Below, one piece after another: positions 8,438-17,787 of a DNA stretch of 64,000 nucleotides. Within the stretch, counting starts at the first letter, position 1, and the number at the start of each line of letters is the position of its first letter. Source of the stretch: Nitrospirota bacterium (GTDB taxonomy: Bacteria; Nitrospirota; Leptospirillia; Leptospirillales; Leptospirillaceae); assembly GCA_021806225.1 (NCBI GenBank), contig JAJZXW010000021.1, positions 151,471-215,470 of the forward strand, read 5' to 3'. Both the position numbers and the translations under genes were made by a program. The notes below the pieces were generated by a model. The model did no database searches, was not told the origin of the DNA, and was given only the letters and a program-made list of their open reading frames with translations.

Positions 8438-9400
8438 GTGCGAACAGTGAAAAAGAGACGCAAGGTCAGTATTATCGGGGCGGGAAACGTGGGAGCGACC
8501 ACGGCCCAGAAGATCGTTGAGAACGGACTGGCCGACGTCGTTCTCCTGGATATCCGGGATGGGGTGGCCCAAGGAAAGGCCCTCGACATCCTTGAGGCGG
8601 GACCTCTCCTGGGGTTCGACACCCGGATCCGGGGCACGGGGCGCTACGAGGACATCGCCGACTCCTCCGTGGTCGTGGTGACCGCAGGCTTTTCCCGCAA
8701 GCCGGGGATGTCCCGGGACGACCTTCTGACGAAAAACGGTGAAATCATTCGGGATGTCGCCTTCAACGTGCGGAAGTTCGCCCCCGACAGCATCGTGATC
8801 GCCGTGACCAATCCCATGGACCTCATGGCCTACGTCCTCTGGCGCGTGACCGGCTTTGCCCGTGAACGGGTGATCGGGATGGGGGGCGCCCTCGATTCTT
8901 CCCGCTTCGCCTACTTCCTGTCCGAGGAGACCCGGACCTCGGTTTCGAACATCCAGAGTCTGGTCATGGGTGGGCATGGAGACCAGATGGTTCCGCTCCT
9001 CGATTTTTCGACGATCGCCGGCGTTCCCGTCCGGAAGATGGTTCCGGCCGACCGGCTGGCGGCGATCGTCCAGCGGACCCGTGACGGCGGCGCCGAGATC
9101 GTCCACCTGATGAAGGACTCTTCCGCCTATTTCGCTCCTGCGGCCGCGACCTACTCGATGATCGAATCGATTCTTCACGACCGCCACCGGATCATTCCGA
9201 GCTCGGTTTTCCTTCAGGGCGAATACGGGATCAAGGAGGCCTTCGTCGGGGTTCCCGTCCGACTCGGAAACCAGGGGCTCGAGGAGATCGTGGAGCTTCC
9301 CCTGTCGGAGGATGAATCCCGGCAGCTTCGGAACTCCGCCTCGGCGATCTCCGAAGGGATCGATGCCCTCAAGCGGCTTTTTCACGATTTTTCGGAATAG
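8438..9400 (+). CDS. mdh: Malate dehydrogenase (LDH-like type)
   Basis: The cytosolic enzyme interconverts malate and oxaloacetate with NAD in the (forward or reductive) TCA cycle. The nucleotide-binding GAGNVG lies at residues 14-19. VTAGFSRKPGMSR carries the substrate-binding arginines, VTNPMD is the conserved Asn loop, and GGHGDQMV contains the catalytic His. These fit the LDH-like MDH group. The track start at 8303 gives an unusual N-terminal extension. GTG 8438 is preceded by AAGGAG with a 6-base spacer and yields 320 residues, the normal family length. It appears to have its own promoter and precedes the lpt block. Confidence 0.95.
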   Translation: MRTVKKRRKVSIIGAGNVGATTAQKIVENGLADVVLLDIRDGVAQGKALDILEAGPLLGFDTRIRGTGRYEDIADSSVVVVTAGFSRKPGMSRDDLLTKNGEIIRDVAFNVRKFAPDSIVIAVTNPMDLMAYVLWRVTGFARERVIGMGGALDSSRFAYFLSEETRTSVSNIQSLVMGGHGDQMVPLLDFSTIAGVPVRKMVPADRLAAIVQRTRDGGAEIVHLMKDSSAYFAPAAATYSMIESILHDRHRIIPSSVFLQGEYGIKEAFVGVPVRLGNQGLEEIVELPLSEDESRQLRNSASAISEGIDALKRLFHDFSE

Positions 9401-9463
9401 GGACGTGTCCTCCGGGGGCGTCAGGCCGTTTCTTCCCGGGCCGGACCCGCAGGAGATGGTCAA

Positions 9464-10042
9464 GTGCTGACGTTTCTGCGGAAGAAAACCGTCGTCGTTC
9501 TCGTCTCCCTTGTCCCGCTGATCGCGGCCATTCTTCTCTTCGGGTTCCTGGCCAGGCGCCATGTCTCCGACCGCGGTACCGTGCCGACAGATACCCATCC
9601 CCTTCCGAAACCGGCGGTGATCATCCGGAATTTTACCTATTCCCGGACCTATCGTTCCCGGACGCGATGGTTCGTGCGGGCGAAATCGGCCACTGTCGGA
9701 GAGGACCACTCCCGGACCAGGCTCTCCGAGCTGTCCGCCCACATCATTCTGACCACGTCCCTGATGCTCGACATCAGAAGCCAGGAGGGGGTCATCGACC
9801 AGCCAGGACACCAGTTCCTGGTCTCCGGACGCTCCATCCCGGTCTCCGCTGCCTTTTCCAGCGGGCTGCTTCTTGTGGCCCGGCAATTGCATTACCACGA
9901 CGCCTCCGATACCATCACAACAAGGGGGCCCGTGACCCTCGTCAGCCGGGGGGTGGTGATCCATGGAGTCGGGCTTTCATCGGTTCCGAAGACGCAATCC
10001 TTTACCCTTGCGAGGGATGTGCATGCCGTCTTTGCCGGTTGA
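9464..10042 (+). CDS. lptC: LPS export protein LptC
   Basis: LptC is the bitopic inner-membrane protein that passes lipopolysaccharide from the LptBFG ABC transporter to periplasmic LptA. The product (192 residues, GTG start) has a single N-terminal membrane helix (about residues 8-28). A periplasmic beta-rich domain follows, with short strands such as FTYSRTYRSRTRWFVRAKSA and the pattern SGVIDQPGHQFLVSG-like turns of the jelly-roll. Sequence conservation in LptC is low. The assignment rests partly on the directly adjacent lptA and lptB, the classic order lptC-lptA-lptB-rpoN. Confidence 0.85.
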   Translation: MLTFLRKKTVVVLVSLVPLIAAILLFGFLARRHVSDRGTVPTDTHPLPKPAVIIRNFTYSRTYRSRTRWFVRAKSATVGEDHSRTRLSELSAHIILTTSLMLDIRSQEGVIDQPGHQFLVSGRSIPVSAAFSSGLLLVARQLHYHDASDTITTRGPVTLVSRGVVIHGVGLSSVPKTQSFTLARDVHAVFAG

Positions 10043-10664
10043 CATGGGCCGGGGAGGGCGATTCGCCCGGGGTTTCGCGGGGATTCTTCTTCTGGCCGCA
10101 CTGGGACTCGGTCGGCCCGGAGAGGCCGGGGCCGGCCCTCCTCCCCCGAAGGGAAAGTCGAAGGACAAGGCTCCGGTCTCGATGGTCGTTCGGGCCGATC
10201 ACATGCTGGCCCGGAACATCGAGAACGAAATCACCTTTTCAGGCCATGTGCACTTGGTCAAGGGAACCCTCCGGCTCCACGCGGACGATCTGGTCGTCTA
10301 TCTGAAGAAGGCGGGGAAGGGGAAGACCTTGATGGAGCAGTCGAAGGGCGGGTCGTCGAGCCAGCGCGTCGAGACCATGGTCGCGACGGGCCACGTCGTG
10401 ATCCATACGCCGAGGCGTATCGCCTATGCCGGCAAGGCCGTCTACATCCAGGCGGCCCATGTGTTCGTCCTTACGGAGGAGCCGGTGGTGATTCAGAACG
10501 GGGACCGGATGTCGGGAGAGCGCATCACCTTTTTTACGAGGCTCAACAAGAGCGTGATCCAGGGACACAGTCTGATGCTGCTGTCTCCCCACAAAAGAAA
10601 GAAATCCTCCGTTTCGGGGAAGGGATCCGGGATGGGGCAAGAGAGGGGCGCCGATGTCCATTGA
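10023..10664 (+). CDS. lptA: LPS transport periplasmic protein LptA
   Basis: LptA bridges inner and outer membrane as a beta-jellyroll filament carrying lipopolysaccharide. The protein has an N-terminal signal segment (about residues 10-32, [15 protein letters not shown]), then an OstA-type domain in which [23 protein letters not shown] and [21 protein letters not shown]-like strands recur. The track start at 9963 is early. ATG 10023 has GAGGG six bases upstream and gives 213 residues. The start lies within the end of lptC and the stop lies inside lptB, so translation is probably coupled. Confidence 0.9.
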   Translation: MPSLPVDMGRGGRFARGFAGILLLAALGLGRPGEAGAGPPPPKGKSKDKAPVSMVVRADHMLARNIENEITFSGHVHLVKGTLRLHADDLVVYLKKAGKGKTLMEQSKGGSSSQRVETMVATGHVVIHTPRRIAYAGKAVYIQAAHVFVLTEEPVVIQNGDRMSGERITFFTRLNKSVIQGHSLMLLSPHKRKKSSVSGKGSGMGQERGADVH

Positions 10665-11400
10665 GGCCATCGGGCTCGAAAAGGCCTATCACAAGCGGAA
10701 GGTTGTCAACGGAGTCAACCTCCACGTCAATCCCGGAGAGGTCGTGGGACTCCTGGGGCCGAACGGGGCCGGAAAGACTACCTCCTTCTACATGATCGTG
10801 GGGCTTGTGCGTCCGGACGGAGGAAGGATCATGATGGGGGGGAAGGACATCTCGAAGGAGCCCATGCACAAGCGGGCCCGCCTCGGCATCAGCTATCTTC
10901 CCCAGGAATCCTCGATCTTCCGCAAGCTTTCCGTCCGGGACAACATCATGGCTGTCCTCGAGTTCATGGATCTCACCCCTGCGGAACGGGAGGAGCGCCT
11001 CCAGACCCTCCTCGCCGAGCTGAACGTCACCCACCTGACAGAGAGCAAGGCCTACACCCTCTCCGGAGGGGAACGGCGACGGGTGGAGGTCGCACGGGCT
11101 CTGGCCACGAAGCCCGAGTACATCCTTCTCGACGAGCCCTTCGCCGGCATCGACCCCATCGCCGTCATCGAAATCCAGAAAATCATCGCCCAGCTCAAGT
11201 CCCGTGGCATCGGGGTCCTCATCACCGACCACAACGTCCGGGAGACGCTCGAGATCACCGACCGGGCCTATGTCATCAACCAGGGGCAGATCCTGGAGGA
11301 GGGAACTCCCCGCCAGATTGCCTCGAGTCCACGCGTCAGGGAGTTCTACCTCGGAGAGAGATTCCTTCTGAACGCCGACATGGCGCAGGTGTCTGGATGA
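10654..11400 (+). CDS. lptB: LPS export ABC transporter ATP-binding protein LptB
   Basis: LptB is the cytoplasmic ATPase that drives extraction of lipopolysaccharide from the inner membrane with LptF and LptG, which are not in this window. The 248-residue protein shows Walker A GPNGAGKT at residues 35-42, the ABC signature LSGGERRR, Walker [12 protein letters not shown] and the switch His in [10 protein letters not shown]. The C-terminal [11 protein letters not shown] and [10 protein letters not shown] are typical of LptB. ATGA coupling links it to rpoN. Confidence 0.97.
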   Translation: MSIEAIGLEKAYHKRKVVNGVNLHVNPGEVVGLLGPNGAGKTTSFYMIVGLVRPDGGRIMMGGKDISKEPMHKRARLGISYLPQESSIFRKLSVRDNIMAVLEFMDLTPAEREERLQTLLAELNVTHLTESKAYTLSGGERRRVEVARALATKPEYILLDEPFAGIDPIAVIEIQKIIAQLKSRGIGVLITDHNVRETLEITDRAYVINQGQILEEGTPRQIASSPRVREFYLGERFLLNADMAQVSG

Positions 11401-12890
11401 AGCAGCAGCTCGAGGTCCGCCTCTCCCAGAAAATGGTCATGACCCCCCAGCTTCAGCAGGCGATCCACCTGCTGATGCTGAACCGGCTCGACCTGGCCCA
11501 GGAGATGCAGGACATCGTCCTCGAGAACCCGGTGCTGGAGATCGAGGAGGACGCCCAGGAACCGGAGGAGTGGTCCTCCGAAGGCTCCGACGGGGAAAGC
11601 CTCCATTCAATGGGGGAGGACACCCGTCCGGAGAATCCTGTCGCGGAGGATGAGGACCGGGTCCCCGACCCCCTTTCCAACTGGGAGTATTCGGTCGACG
11701 AAAATCTCGACGAGGAAGCCTTCCACCGGGAAGAGCGGACCCTGAGGGAGGCGGACTCTGGGGAGTTTTCCTTCGAGAAGGTCCTGGCCGCCCCTACCAC
11801 CCTGGCCGACCACCTCGAATGGCAGCTGTCCTTTACCACCCTCACCCCCGTCGAACGCGCCCTGGCCACCTACCTGATCGGAAACCTCGACGAGGACGGA
11901 TACCTTCATCTCGACTCCGCCGAGGTCCCCTCCGGACTTCTTGAAGGAGCTTCCTTTCCCCACGTCATCGAGACGATCCAGGAATTCGATCCTCCCGGAG
12001 TGTGCGCCCGCTCCCTCAAGGAGTGCCTGATGATCCAGGCGCGCCATCTGGGGCAGGACAAGAATCTCCCGGGACAGATCCTGGCCGACTATTTCGAGGA
12101 TTTCCTGGAGATGGGGACCAAGGCGATCGCCCGGGGACTCAAGGTGCCCGTCGGCGAGGTGGCGGAGGCGATCGCCTTCATCCGTTCGCTCGAGCCGAAG
12201 CCGGGCCGTCCCTACTATCGGGAGAGTCCCTCGATCGTCGTTCCTGACCTCCGTTTCTACGAGGACGACGACGGGATCCTGCGAGTCGCAATGAACGAGC
12301 AGGGCCTTCCCAAGCTCCGGATCCAGCCCTCCTACAGGGCCATGCTCAAGTCGGCTCCCAAGAAGGAAGAGCTCCGCGACTACCTCGAGGAGAAGATGCG
12401 GGCAGCCCAGTGGTTCCTCAAAAGCGTCGACCAGCGGCGCCGGACCATCCTCCGTGTGGGAGAGAGCATTCTCAAGCACCAGGAAGCGTTCTTCCGGAAG
12501 GGGCCCACGGCGCTCCGCCCTCTGGTACTCCGGACGATCGCCCAGGAGCTGGGGCTGCACGAGTCGACCATTTCTCGGGTCACCAACCAGAAATATGCCG
12601 AGACCCCCTTCGGGGTGGTCGAGCTCAAGTATTTCTTTTCGGGCAGCGTGCCGTCCTCCTCCGGCGGAGGAGATCATTCGGCCGTCAGCGTCCGGGAGCA
12701 AATTCGGCAGCTGGTGAAGGCCGAACCCCCGGAGGATCCCCTCACGGACCAGGAAATTGTGGAAAAGCTGGCCGGAAGCGGGGTGGTCATCGCCCGGAGG
12801 ACGGTCGCCAAGTATCGCACCGAACTCGATATCCCCTCCGTCAGCCAGCGCCGGCGAGGACCCTGGGACCCCAGGACCCAGAAAACCTAG
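11397..12890 (+). CDS. rpoN: RNA polymerase sigma-54 factor
   Basis: Sigma-54 directs RNA polymerase to -24/-12 promoters and needs an AAA+ enhancer-binding activator. Region I with its Gln/Leu-rich pattern is present ([14 protein letters not shown] near residue 17), followed by an acidic region II. A core-binding domain spans about residues 130-300, and a helix-turn-helix segment includes [16 protein letters not shown]. The RpoN box is visible near residue 467 as ARRTVAKYR. The 497-residue length is normal. The order lptB-rpoN-hpf-rapZ is widely conserved; the usual ptsN between hpf and rapZ is absent here. Confidence 0.97.
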   Translation: MKQQLEVRLSQKMVMTPQLQQAIHLLMLNRLDLAQEMQDIVLENPVLEIEEDAQEPEEWSSEGSDGESLHSMGEDTRPENPVAEDEDRVPDPLSNWEYSVDENLDEEAFHREERTLREADSGEFSFEKVLAAPTTLADHLEWQLSFTTLTPVERALATYLIGNLDEDGYLHLDSAEVPSGLLEGASFPHVIETIQEFDPPGVCARSLKECLMIQARHLGQDKNLPGQILADYFEDFLEMGTKAIARGLKVPVGEVAEAIAFIRSLEPKPGRPYYRESPSIVVPDLRFYEDDDGILRVAMNEQGLPKLRIQPSYRAMLKSAPKKEELRDYLEEKMRAAQWFLKSVDQRRRTILRVGESILKHQEAFFRKGPTALRPLVLRTIAQELGLHESTISRVTNQKYAETPFGVVELKYFFSGSVPSSSGGGDHSAVSVREQIRQLVKAEPPEDPLTDQEIVEKLAGSGVVIARRTVAKYRTELDIPSVSQRRRGPWDPRTQKT

Positions 12891-12923
12891 AGCACCGTAA
12901 CGATCACCATTCATGGAGGAACG

Positions 12924-13448
12924 ATGGAAATTCTTTTGACAGGACGACATATTGACCTCACCGATGCGATCCGCAACCAGGTGACAGAAAAACTTCACAG
13001 GGTGGCGCGCCTCGTCAGCGAGCCCGCCAAGGCCGAGGTGGTTCTGGCGGTGGAAAAGTATCGCCAGAAGATCGAGATTACCCTGCACACCCACGGGAAG
13101 ATGATCCATGCGGAATCGGTGACCTCCGATCTCTACGGCTCGCTCGATCTCGTGGTGGACAAGCTCGAGCGCCAGATCCACCGCTTCAGGGAGAAGTTCC
13201 TCACCAACCGGACCGGATCCCGCCATGAAGAGGTGTTGTCGCATCTTTCGGAGACAAAGCCCTTTCAGCTTCCCGCGCTCGTCAAGACCAAGAAGTTTCC
13301 CGTGAAGGCCATGTCCCTCGACGACGCCATCGTCCAGATGGAGCTCCTGGACAAGGACTTCTTCCTCTATCTCGATCCGGAAAGCTCGTCGATGCGGCTC
13401 CTCTATCGGCGGCGGGATGGTTCACTGGGACAGATCGAGCCGGTCTGA
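12924..13448 (+). CDS. hpf: Ribosome hibernation promoting factor, long form
   Basis: HPF binds the small ribosomal subunit and promotes inactive 100S dimers in stationary phase. The N-terminal S30AE/YfiA fold covers about residues 1-100 (MEILLTGRHIDLTDAI start, SDLYGSLDLVVDKLERQI). The C-terminal domain at about 115-174, with KAMSLDDAIVQMELLDKDFFLY, is the dimerisation module of long HPF. The 174-residue length confirms the long type, which does not need a separate RMF. ATG follows GGAGG at good distance, 33 bases after rpoN. Confidence 0.95.
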   Translation: MEILLTGRHIDLTDAIRNQVTEKLHRVARLVSEPAKAEVVLAVEKYRQKIEITLHTHGKMIHAESVTSDLYGSLDLVVDKLERQIHRFREKFLTNRTGSRHEEVLSHLSETKPFQLPALVKTKKFPVKAMSLDDAIVQMELLDKDFFLYLDPESSSMRLLYRRRDGSLGQIEPV

Positions 13449-13490
13449 CCGGCCGCCGGACCGTGGCCCGGATCCGGTCGGGGAGGGGGA

Positions 13491-14399
13491 ATGAGCCTCA
13501 GTTTTCTGTTTGTGACCGGCTTGTCCGGCGCAGGGAAGAGCCAGACCCTCCGCGTTTTGGAGGATCTTGGCTACTTCTGCGTCGACAATCTGCCCATTCC
13601 GCTGGTCTCCCAGTTCGCGGCCCTTGCGAACAGGGGACCCGCCAAGTTCGACCGGGTGGCAATCGGTGTCGACATCCGGGAGGGAGCCTTCTTCCAGGAG
13701 TTCTGGCAGTCCTTTGACCGCTTGAAGGTGGAGGGGCATGGGGTTGAGGTGCTTTTCCTCGACGCGGGGGACGATGTCCTGATGCGCCGCTTTTCCGAGA
13801 CCCGCCGTCCGCATCCGCTCTCGCTTGCAGCGGGGCTTCCCCTCCTGGAGGCGATCCGGGAGGAGCGCCAGCGCCTGTCCGCCCTCCGGAAACGGGCGGA
13901 CAGGGTCGTGGAGACCAGTCTTCTGTCGGTGGCGGAGCTCCGGATTCTCATGGGAAAGTCCTACGGCGTGCCGGAGCCGGAGGGAGGCATGGTGGTTTAT
14001 CTCCTCTCCTTCGGATTCAAGTTCGGACTGCCGATGGATGCCGACATGGTCTTCGACGTCCGCTTCCTTCCCAATCCGAACTACGATCCCCGCCTCCGTC
14101 CCCGGACGGGGAAGGACGTGGAGGTCTGGTCCTTTCTCCAGGAGCGCGGAGCCGAATCCTTTCTGGGGGAATTTTCGGGATTTCTCCTTTCCCTCCTGCC
14201 CCGCTTCGCGGAGGAAAGGCGCTCGACCCTGACGATCGCCGTCGGGTGCACGGGGGGCCGTCACCGTTCGGTCGGAATCGCGGAACATCTCGGCATCCGG
14301 CTCGAGAAGGTGGGCTACCGAATCCGGGTCGCCCATCGGGACATCGACAAGGACTCAAAACGATACAGGCCGGACACGGAAGAGGTCGGCCAGGGGTGA
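13491..14399 (+). CDS. rapZ: RNase adapter protein / nucleotide-binding protein RapZ
   Basis: RapZ-family proteins (YvcJ/YhbJ) bind nucleotides. In enterobacteria RapZ presents the sRNA GlmZ to RNase E and so controls glucosamine-6-phosphate synthase. The Walker A GLSGAGKS is at residues 10-17, followed by LGYFCVDNLPIPL. The C-terminal domain carries DADMVFDVRFLPNP and GCTGGRHRSV, both diagnostic. At 302 residues the protein is slightly longer than usual. Whether it acts on sRNA in this lineage is unknown. Confidence 0.94.
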   Translation: MSLSFLFVTGLSGAGKSQTLRVLEDLGYFCVDNLPIPLVSQFAALANRGPAKFDRVAIGVDIREGAFFQEFWQSFDRLKVEGHGVEVLFLDAGDDVLMRRFSETRRPHPLSLAAGLPLLEAIREERQRLSALRKRADRVVETSLLSVAELRILMGKSYGVPEPEGGMVVYLLSFGFKFGLPMDADMVFDVRFLPNPNYDPRLRPRTGKDVEVWSFLQERGAESFLGEFSGFLLSLLPRFAEERRSTLTIAVGCTGGRHRSVGIAEHLGIRLEKVGYRIRVAHRDIDKDSKRYRPDTEEVGQG

Positions 14400-14403
14400 T
14401 GAA

Positions 14404-14964
14404 ATGACCACGACAAATCGGGGAGGGAGAAAGGCGGCCGCTCTTCTGGCCGCCCTTTTGACGCTTGCCGTCCTCTCCTCCTGCGCGACGGAAAAGAAAA
14501 AGACCAAACCCATTTACTCCTACCAGCTCCCGTGGTCAGGAAGCGATCTGGTGCGGGCGGCGACGGTGCCCATTCCCTCCGGGGAGGCCTACGACGGATC
14601 GGCGCGCCTTGAGGCCTACCTCGAAGCGAAAAGTCGGGTCAAGGCGCTCTACATGCAGGCGATCCGGGCCCTGCCGCTGGCAGGAACGGTCACCGTGGGC
14701 CAGGTGCTCGACCAGAAGCCGGCCGTACGAAAGCGCGTCGAGACCTTTCTCGACCATGCCCGGATCCGGGAGGTGGCCTACCATCCGGGGCAGGGGCTCT
14801 ATCTCGAGGAGGTGACCTACCTCGGGTCGGACTTCCAGTCGCTTCTCGGAGTGACACTTCATCTCGTACCCCGCAAGAAGAAGACTGTCCGTGGCGCAAA
14901 CACCGCAAAGGCGGGGCCGGGCGGATCGGGAGGCGGCATGCCGATGATGCCGATGATGCCGTGA
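14404..14964 (+). CDS. Putative lipoprotein with Met-rich tail
   Basis: The 186-residue product has a signal segment with lipobox LSSC near residue 24, so it is probably a lipoprotein facing the periplasm. The middle region, with EAYLEAKSRVKALYMQAI, predicted amphipathic helices and later beta strands, vaguely recalls LPP20/FlgT-type envelope proteins, but I do not recognise a family with confidence. It ends in a low-complexity Gly/Met/Pro tail (GGGMPMMPMMP). It sits four bases after rapZ and overlaps aroC by a GTGA junction, so it is probably cotranscribed with the aro genes without an obvious functional link. Confidence 0.75.
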   Translation: MTTTNRGGRKAAALLAALLTLAVLSSCATEKKKTKPIYSYQLPWSGSDLVRAATVPIPSGEAYDGSARLEAYLEAKSRVKALYMQAIRALPLAGTVTVGQVLDQKPAVRKRVETFLDHARIREVAYHPGQGLYLEEVTYLGSDFQSLLGVTLHLVPRKKKTVRGANTAKAGPGGSGGGMPMMPMMP

Positions 14965-16151
14965 TCCGATTCCTCACGGCAGGGGAATCCCACGGCCCCG
15001 GACTGACCGGGGTGATCGAGGGGCTTCCGGCCGGCCTCGAGATTGCTCCTGACGATCTGGCAGGGGACATGGCGCGCCGGAAAATGGGCTATGGACGCGG
15101 CGGACGCATGGCCATCGAGACCGACGCCGTCCGCTTTGTCTCCGGGGTACGGAGAGGGCGGACGCTGGGGGGGCCGGTCACCGTCTGGATCGAGAACCGC
15201 GACTTCAAAAACTGGGAGCTGCTCATGGGGGCCGATCCGGGCCCCGAGAACGGCGAACGGGCCGTTCATGTCCCCCGGCCGGGCCATGCCGATCTGGTGG
15301 GAGGGGTAAAGTATGGCCACCGGGATCTCCGGAATGTCCTCGAGCGGGCAAGCGCCCGGGAGACGGCCACCCGGGTCGCGCTCGGCGCCGTTGCCCGAAA
15401 GTATCTCGGCCTTTTCGGGGTTTCGGTCCGTTCCTGCGTCCTTTCCATCGGCGACGTCTCCTTTCCCGGACCGCCGGAAGACCTGTGGGACGAACCAGCG
15501 ATCCTTCGGGAGCGGACGATGGCCTCCGAGGTCTTCTGTCCCGACCCCGAAACGAGTGCGCGGATGGTCGAGGCGATCCGCGCGGCCAAGAAGGCGGGGG
15601 ACACGCTGGGGGGAATTTTCGAGGTGCGGGCGACCGGCCTTCCGATAGGGCTCGGGAGCTATTCCCAGTGGGACCAGCGCCTCGACGGCCGGTTGGCTCA
15701 GGGACTCCTCTCGATCCAGGCGATCAAGGGGGTCGAGTTCGGGCTGGGCTTCGCGGCCGCCCGCCTTCCCGGCTCCCGAGTCCACGATCCCGTCCTGCGG
15801 GAGGGGGAGCGGCTGATCCGTTCCTCCAACGGGTCGGGGGGACTGGAGGGCGGTGTCACCAACGGCCTGCCCCTCGTGGTGCGGGTCGCGATGAAGCCGA
15901 TCGCCACCCTGTATTCCCCCTTGCCCTCGGTGGACCTCCGGACGGGGGAGGAAAGCCCGGCCTCGGTCGAGCGCTCGGACATCTGCGCCGTCCCCGCCGC
16001 TTCGGTGGTCGGGGAGGCGATGGTCTGCCTGATCCTGGCCCAGGCCTTTTCCGAGAAGATCGGGGGGGATTCGGTGGAGGAGGTCCGGGAGCACTTCGCG
16101 GTCCTCAGGCGGCTCGAGAGGGAGCGTCTCGCCCCCTGGAGGGCGACGTGA
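14961..16151 (+). CDS. aroC: Chorismate synthase
   Basis: Chorismate synthase converts 5-enolpyruvylshikimate-3-phosphate to chorismate and needs reduced FMN. The start GTG 14961 gives MIRFLTAGESHGPGL, the first family signature. Further signatures include RPGHADLVGGVKYGHRDLRN (near residue 110) and RSSNGSGGLEGGVTNG, and the C-terminal part has the DICAVPAASVVGEAM block. The length of 396 residues is normal. It is coupled by four-base overlaps with the lipoprotein gene upstream and aroK downstream, forming a shikimate-pathway operon aroC-aroK-aroB. Confidence 0.97.
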   Translation: MIRFLTAGESHGPGLTGVIEGLPAGLEIAPDDLAGDMARRKMGYGRGGRMAIETDAVRFVSGVRRGRTLGGPVTVWIENRDFKNWELLMGADPGPENGERAVHVPRPGHADLVGGVKYGHRDLRNVLERASARETATRVALGAVARKYLGLFGVSVRSCVLSIGDVSFPGPPEDLWDEPAILRERTMASEVFCPDPETSARMVEAIRAAKKAGDTLGGIFEVRATGLPIGLGSYSQWDQRLDGRLAQGLLSIQAIKGVEFGLGFAAARLPGSRVHDPVLREGERLIRSSNGSGGLEGGVTNGLPLVVRVAMKPIATLYSPLPSVDLRTGEESPASVERSDICAVPAASVVGEAMVCLILAQAFSEKIGGDSVEEVREHFAVLRRLERERLAPWRAT

Positions 16152-16702
16152 CTGCCCCGCTATCGAGGTTCATCATCCTGGTGGGGCCCCGGGGATCGGG
16201 GAAGACCACCCTGGGACATGCCCTGGCGAGGTCTATCGACGTCCCCGTCTACGACACCGACCGGATGGTCGAGGAGCGGACGGGGGAGCCGGTGTCCCGG
16301 CTGTGGGAAAGGGAGGGGGAGGGAGTCTTCCGGGAGTGGGAGTCCCGGGTCCTTCAGACGCTCGGGGAGTTCCCACCCGGGGTCGTCTCGACGGGAGGGG
16401 GGATCGTCCTGTCCGCCGACAACCGACAGCTGCTTTCCGGGCTGGGGCCAGTCTTCTACCTCCATGTCCCGGTCGAGCAGCTGGTGACCCGCCTTTCGAA
16501 CGCCTATGAGAAGAGACCCCGTCTCAGGGGCGAGATGCCCCTTTCCGAGGAGATCCGGCAGGTGACCCTGGAGCGTGACCCCCTCTACCGGGAGGTTGCC
16601 ACTCATGTCGTCGAGACGGGGGGGCATTCGATCGCCGGCACGGTCGAGGAGATCCTGAGGCTTCTCCGGACCACCCACTCATCCGGCGGAGGACGGAGAT
16701 GA
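16148..16702 (+). CDS. aroK: Shikimate kinase
   Basis: The enzyme phosphorylates shikimate with ATP in aromatic amino-acid synthesis. The track shows a 405-residue frame from 15485, but its first 221 codons are only a shadow of aroC. The real gene starts at GTG 16148, overlapping the aroC stop. It has Walker A GPRGSGKT at residues 13-20, the shikimate-binding DTDRMVEERTG, STGGGIVLS with the GGG motif, and a lid region near KRPRLRG. The 184-residue length is normal for AroK. Its stop overlaps aroB by four bases. Confidence 0.95.
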   Translation: MTAPLSRFIILVGPRGSGKTTLGHALARSIDVPVYDTDRMVEERTGEPVSRLWEREGEGVFREWESRVLQTLGEFPPGVVSTGGGIVLSADNRQLLSGLGPVFYLHVPVEQLVTRLSNAYEKRPRLRGEMPLSEEIRQVTLERDPLYREVATHVVETGGHSIAGTVEEILRLLRTTHSSGGGRR

Positions 16703-17787
16703 CCACGGTTTCGGTCCGTTCCGCCTCCGGTCCCTACGACATCCTGATCGAAAAGGGGCTTCTTCCGGGTCTTGGCCCGTCGCTCCGGACGATCTTTCCC
16801 TCCGCCACCCGAATCGGTCTTGTTTCCAATCCGGTGGTCTGGGGGCTCTATGGCGACCGCATCCAGGGCTCTCTCGAAAAGGCCGGATTCCGGACGGTCG
16901 TGGCGCTCCACCCGGACGGGGAGCGCTTCAAGACCATGGAGAGTCTGATGGCTCTCCTGACTGTCTTTCTCGAGGCGCGATGGGAGCGCCGGGAGCCTCT
17001 TCTGGTCGTGGGCGGCGGGGTGACAGGGGACATGGGGGGGCTCGCGGCGGCCCTGCTCCTGCGGGGGGTGCCGCTGATCCACATGCCCACCACCGTGGTC
17101 GCCCAGGTGGATTCGTCGATCGGAGGGAAGACCGGTGTGGACCATTTCCTGGGGAAGAACCTGATCGGGGCCTTCAATCCCCCTCGGGCCATCTTCGCGG
17201 ATCCCGCGCTTCTCGCTACCCTCCCCCTCCGGGAGCGGCGGGCCGGTTTGGGCGAGGTCCTGAAGTACGCCTTCATCGGGGACACTGCTCTGCTCTCCCT
17301 GCTTGAGGAAAGAGTGGAAGAGCTGGCCGGTGAAAAATTCGACGGGATCCTGTGGGAGAAGGTCGTATCCCTTTGCGCCGTCGACAAGGCCCGGATCGTT
17401 TCTGAAGACGAACGGGAGGCGGGTGAGCGCATGCTCCTGAACTTTGGCCATACCTTCGGCCACGCGCTGGAGGGCGCCCTGGGCTTTGAGGGGATCCTCC
17501 ACGGGGAGGCGGTGGCGATCGGCATGCTCTCCGCCGCCGCGATCTCGGAGGCGGCCTCCATCGCCGCTCCGGGAATCTTCTCCTTCATGAAGTCCCTGAT
17601 CGGCCGGGCGGGCCTTCCGGTCGCCTGGCCCCGGGAGATTCCCTTTGCGCAGATTCAGCCCTACCTCGTCCGGGACAAGAAAACGTCCGGAGGTCAGGTC
17701 GCCCTGATCCTTCCCGAGGTCCCGGGCCGAGTCCGGATCCTCAGGGAGTACGACACGAACCTTCTTCCGAACGGACTTTTCTCATGA
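16699..17787 (+). CDS. aroB: 3-Dehydroquinate synthase
   Basis: AroB converts DAHP to 3-dehydroquinate with NAD and a divalent metal ion. The NAD-binding part carries VGGGVTGDMGGLAAALLLRG and MPTTVVAQVDSSIGGKTGVD. NLIGAFNPP and a metal-binding segment LNFGHTFGHALE follow, then HGEAVAIGM. All are characteristic family motifs, and the 362-residue length is normal. It overlaps aroK and the following GAF-ANTAR gene by ATGA junctions, so all four are likely one transcript. Confidence 0.97.
   Translation: MTTVSVRSASGPYDILIEKGLLPGLGPSLRTIFPSATRIGLVSNPVVWGLYGDRIQGSLEKAGFRTVVALHPDGERFKTMESLMALLTVFLEARWERREPLLVVGGGVTGDMGGLAAALLLRGVPLIHMPTTVVAQVDSSIGGKTGVDHFLGKNLIGAFNPPRAIFADPALLATLPLRERRAGLGEVLKYAFIGDTALLSLLEERVEELAGEKFDGILWEKVVSLCAVDKARIVSEDEREAGERMLLNFGHTFGHALEGALGFEGILHGEAVAIGMLSAAAISEAASIAAPGIFSFMKSLIGRAGLPVAWPREIPFAQIQPYLVRDKKTSGGQVALILPEVPGRVRILREYDTNLLPNGLFS

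Noticed and set aside
15485-16702. 405-residue version of shikimate kinase
   Set aside because: The first 221 codons are a shadow of aroC; the kinase begins at GTG 16148.
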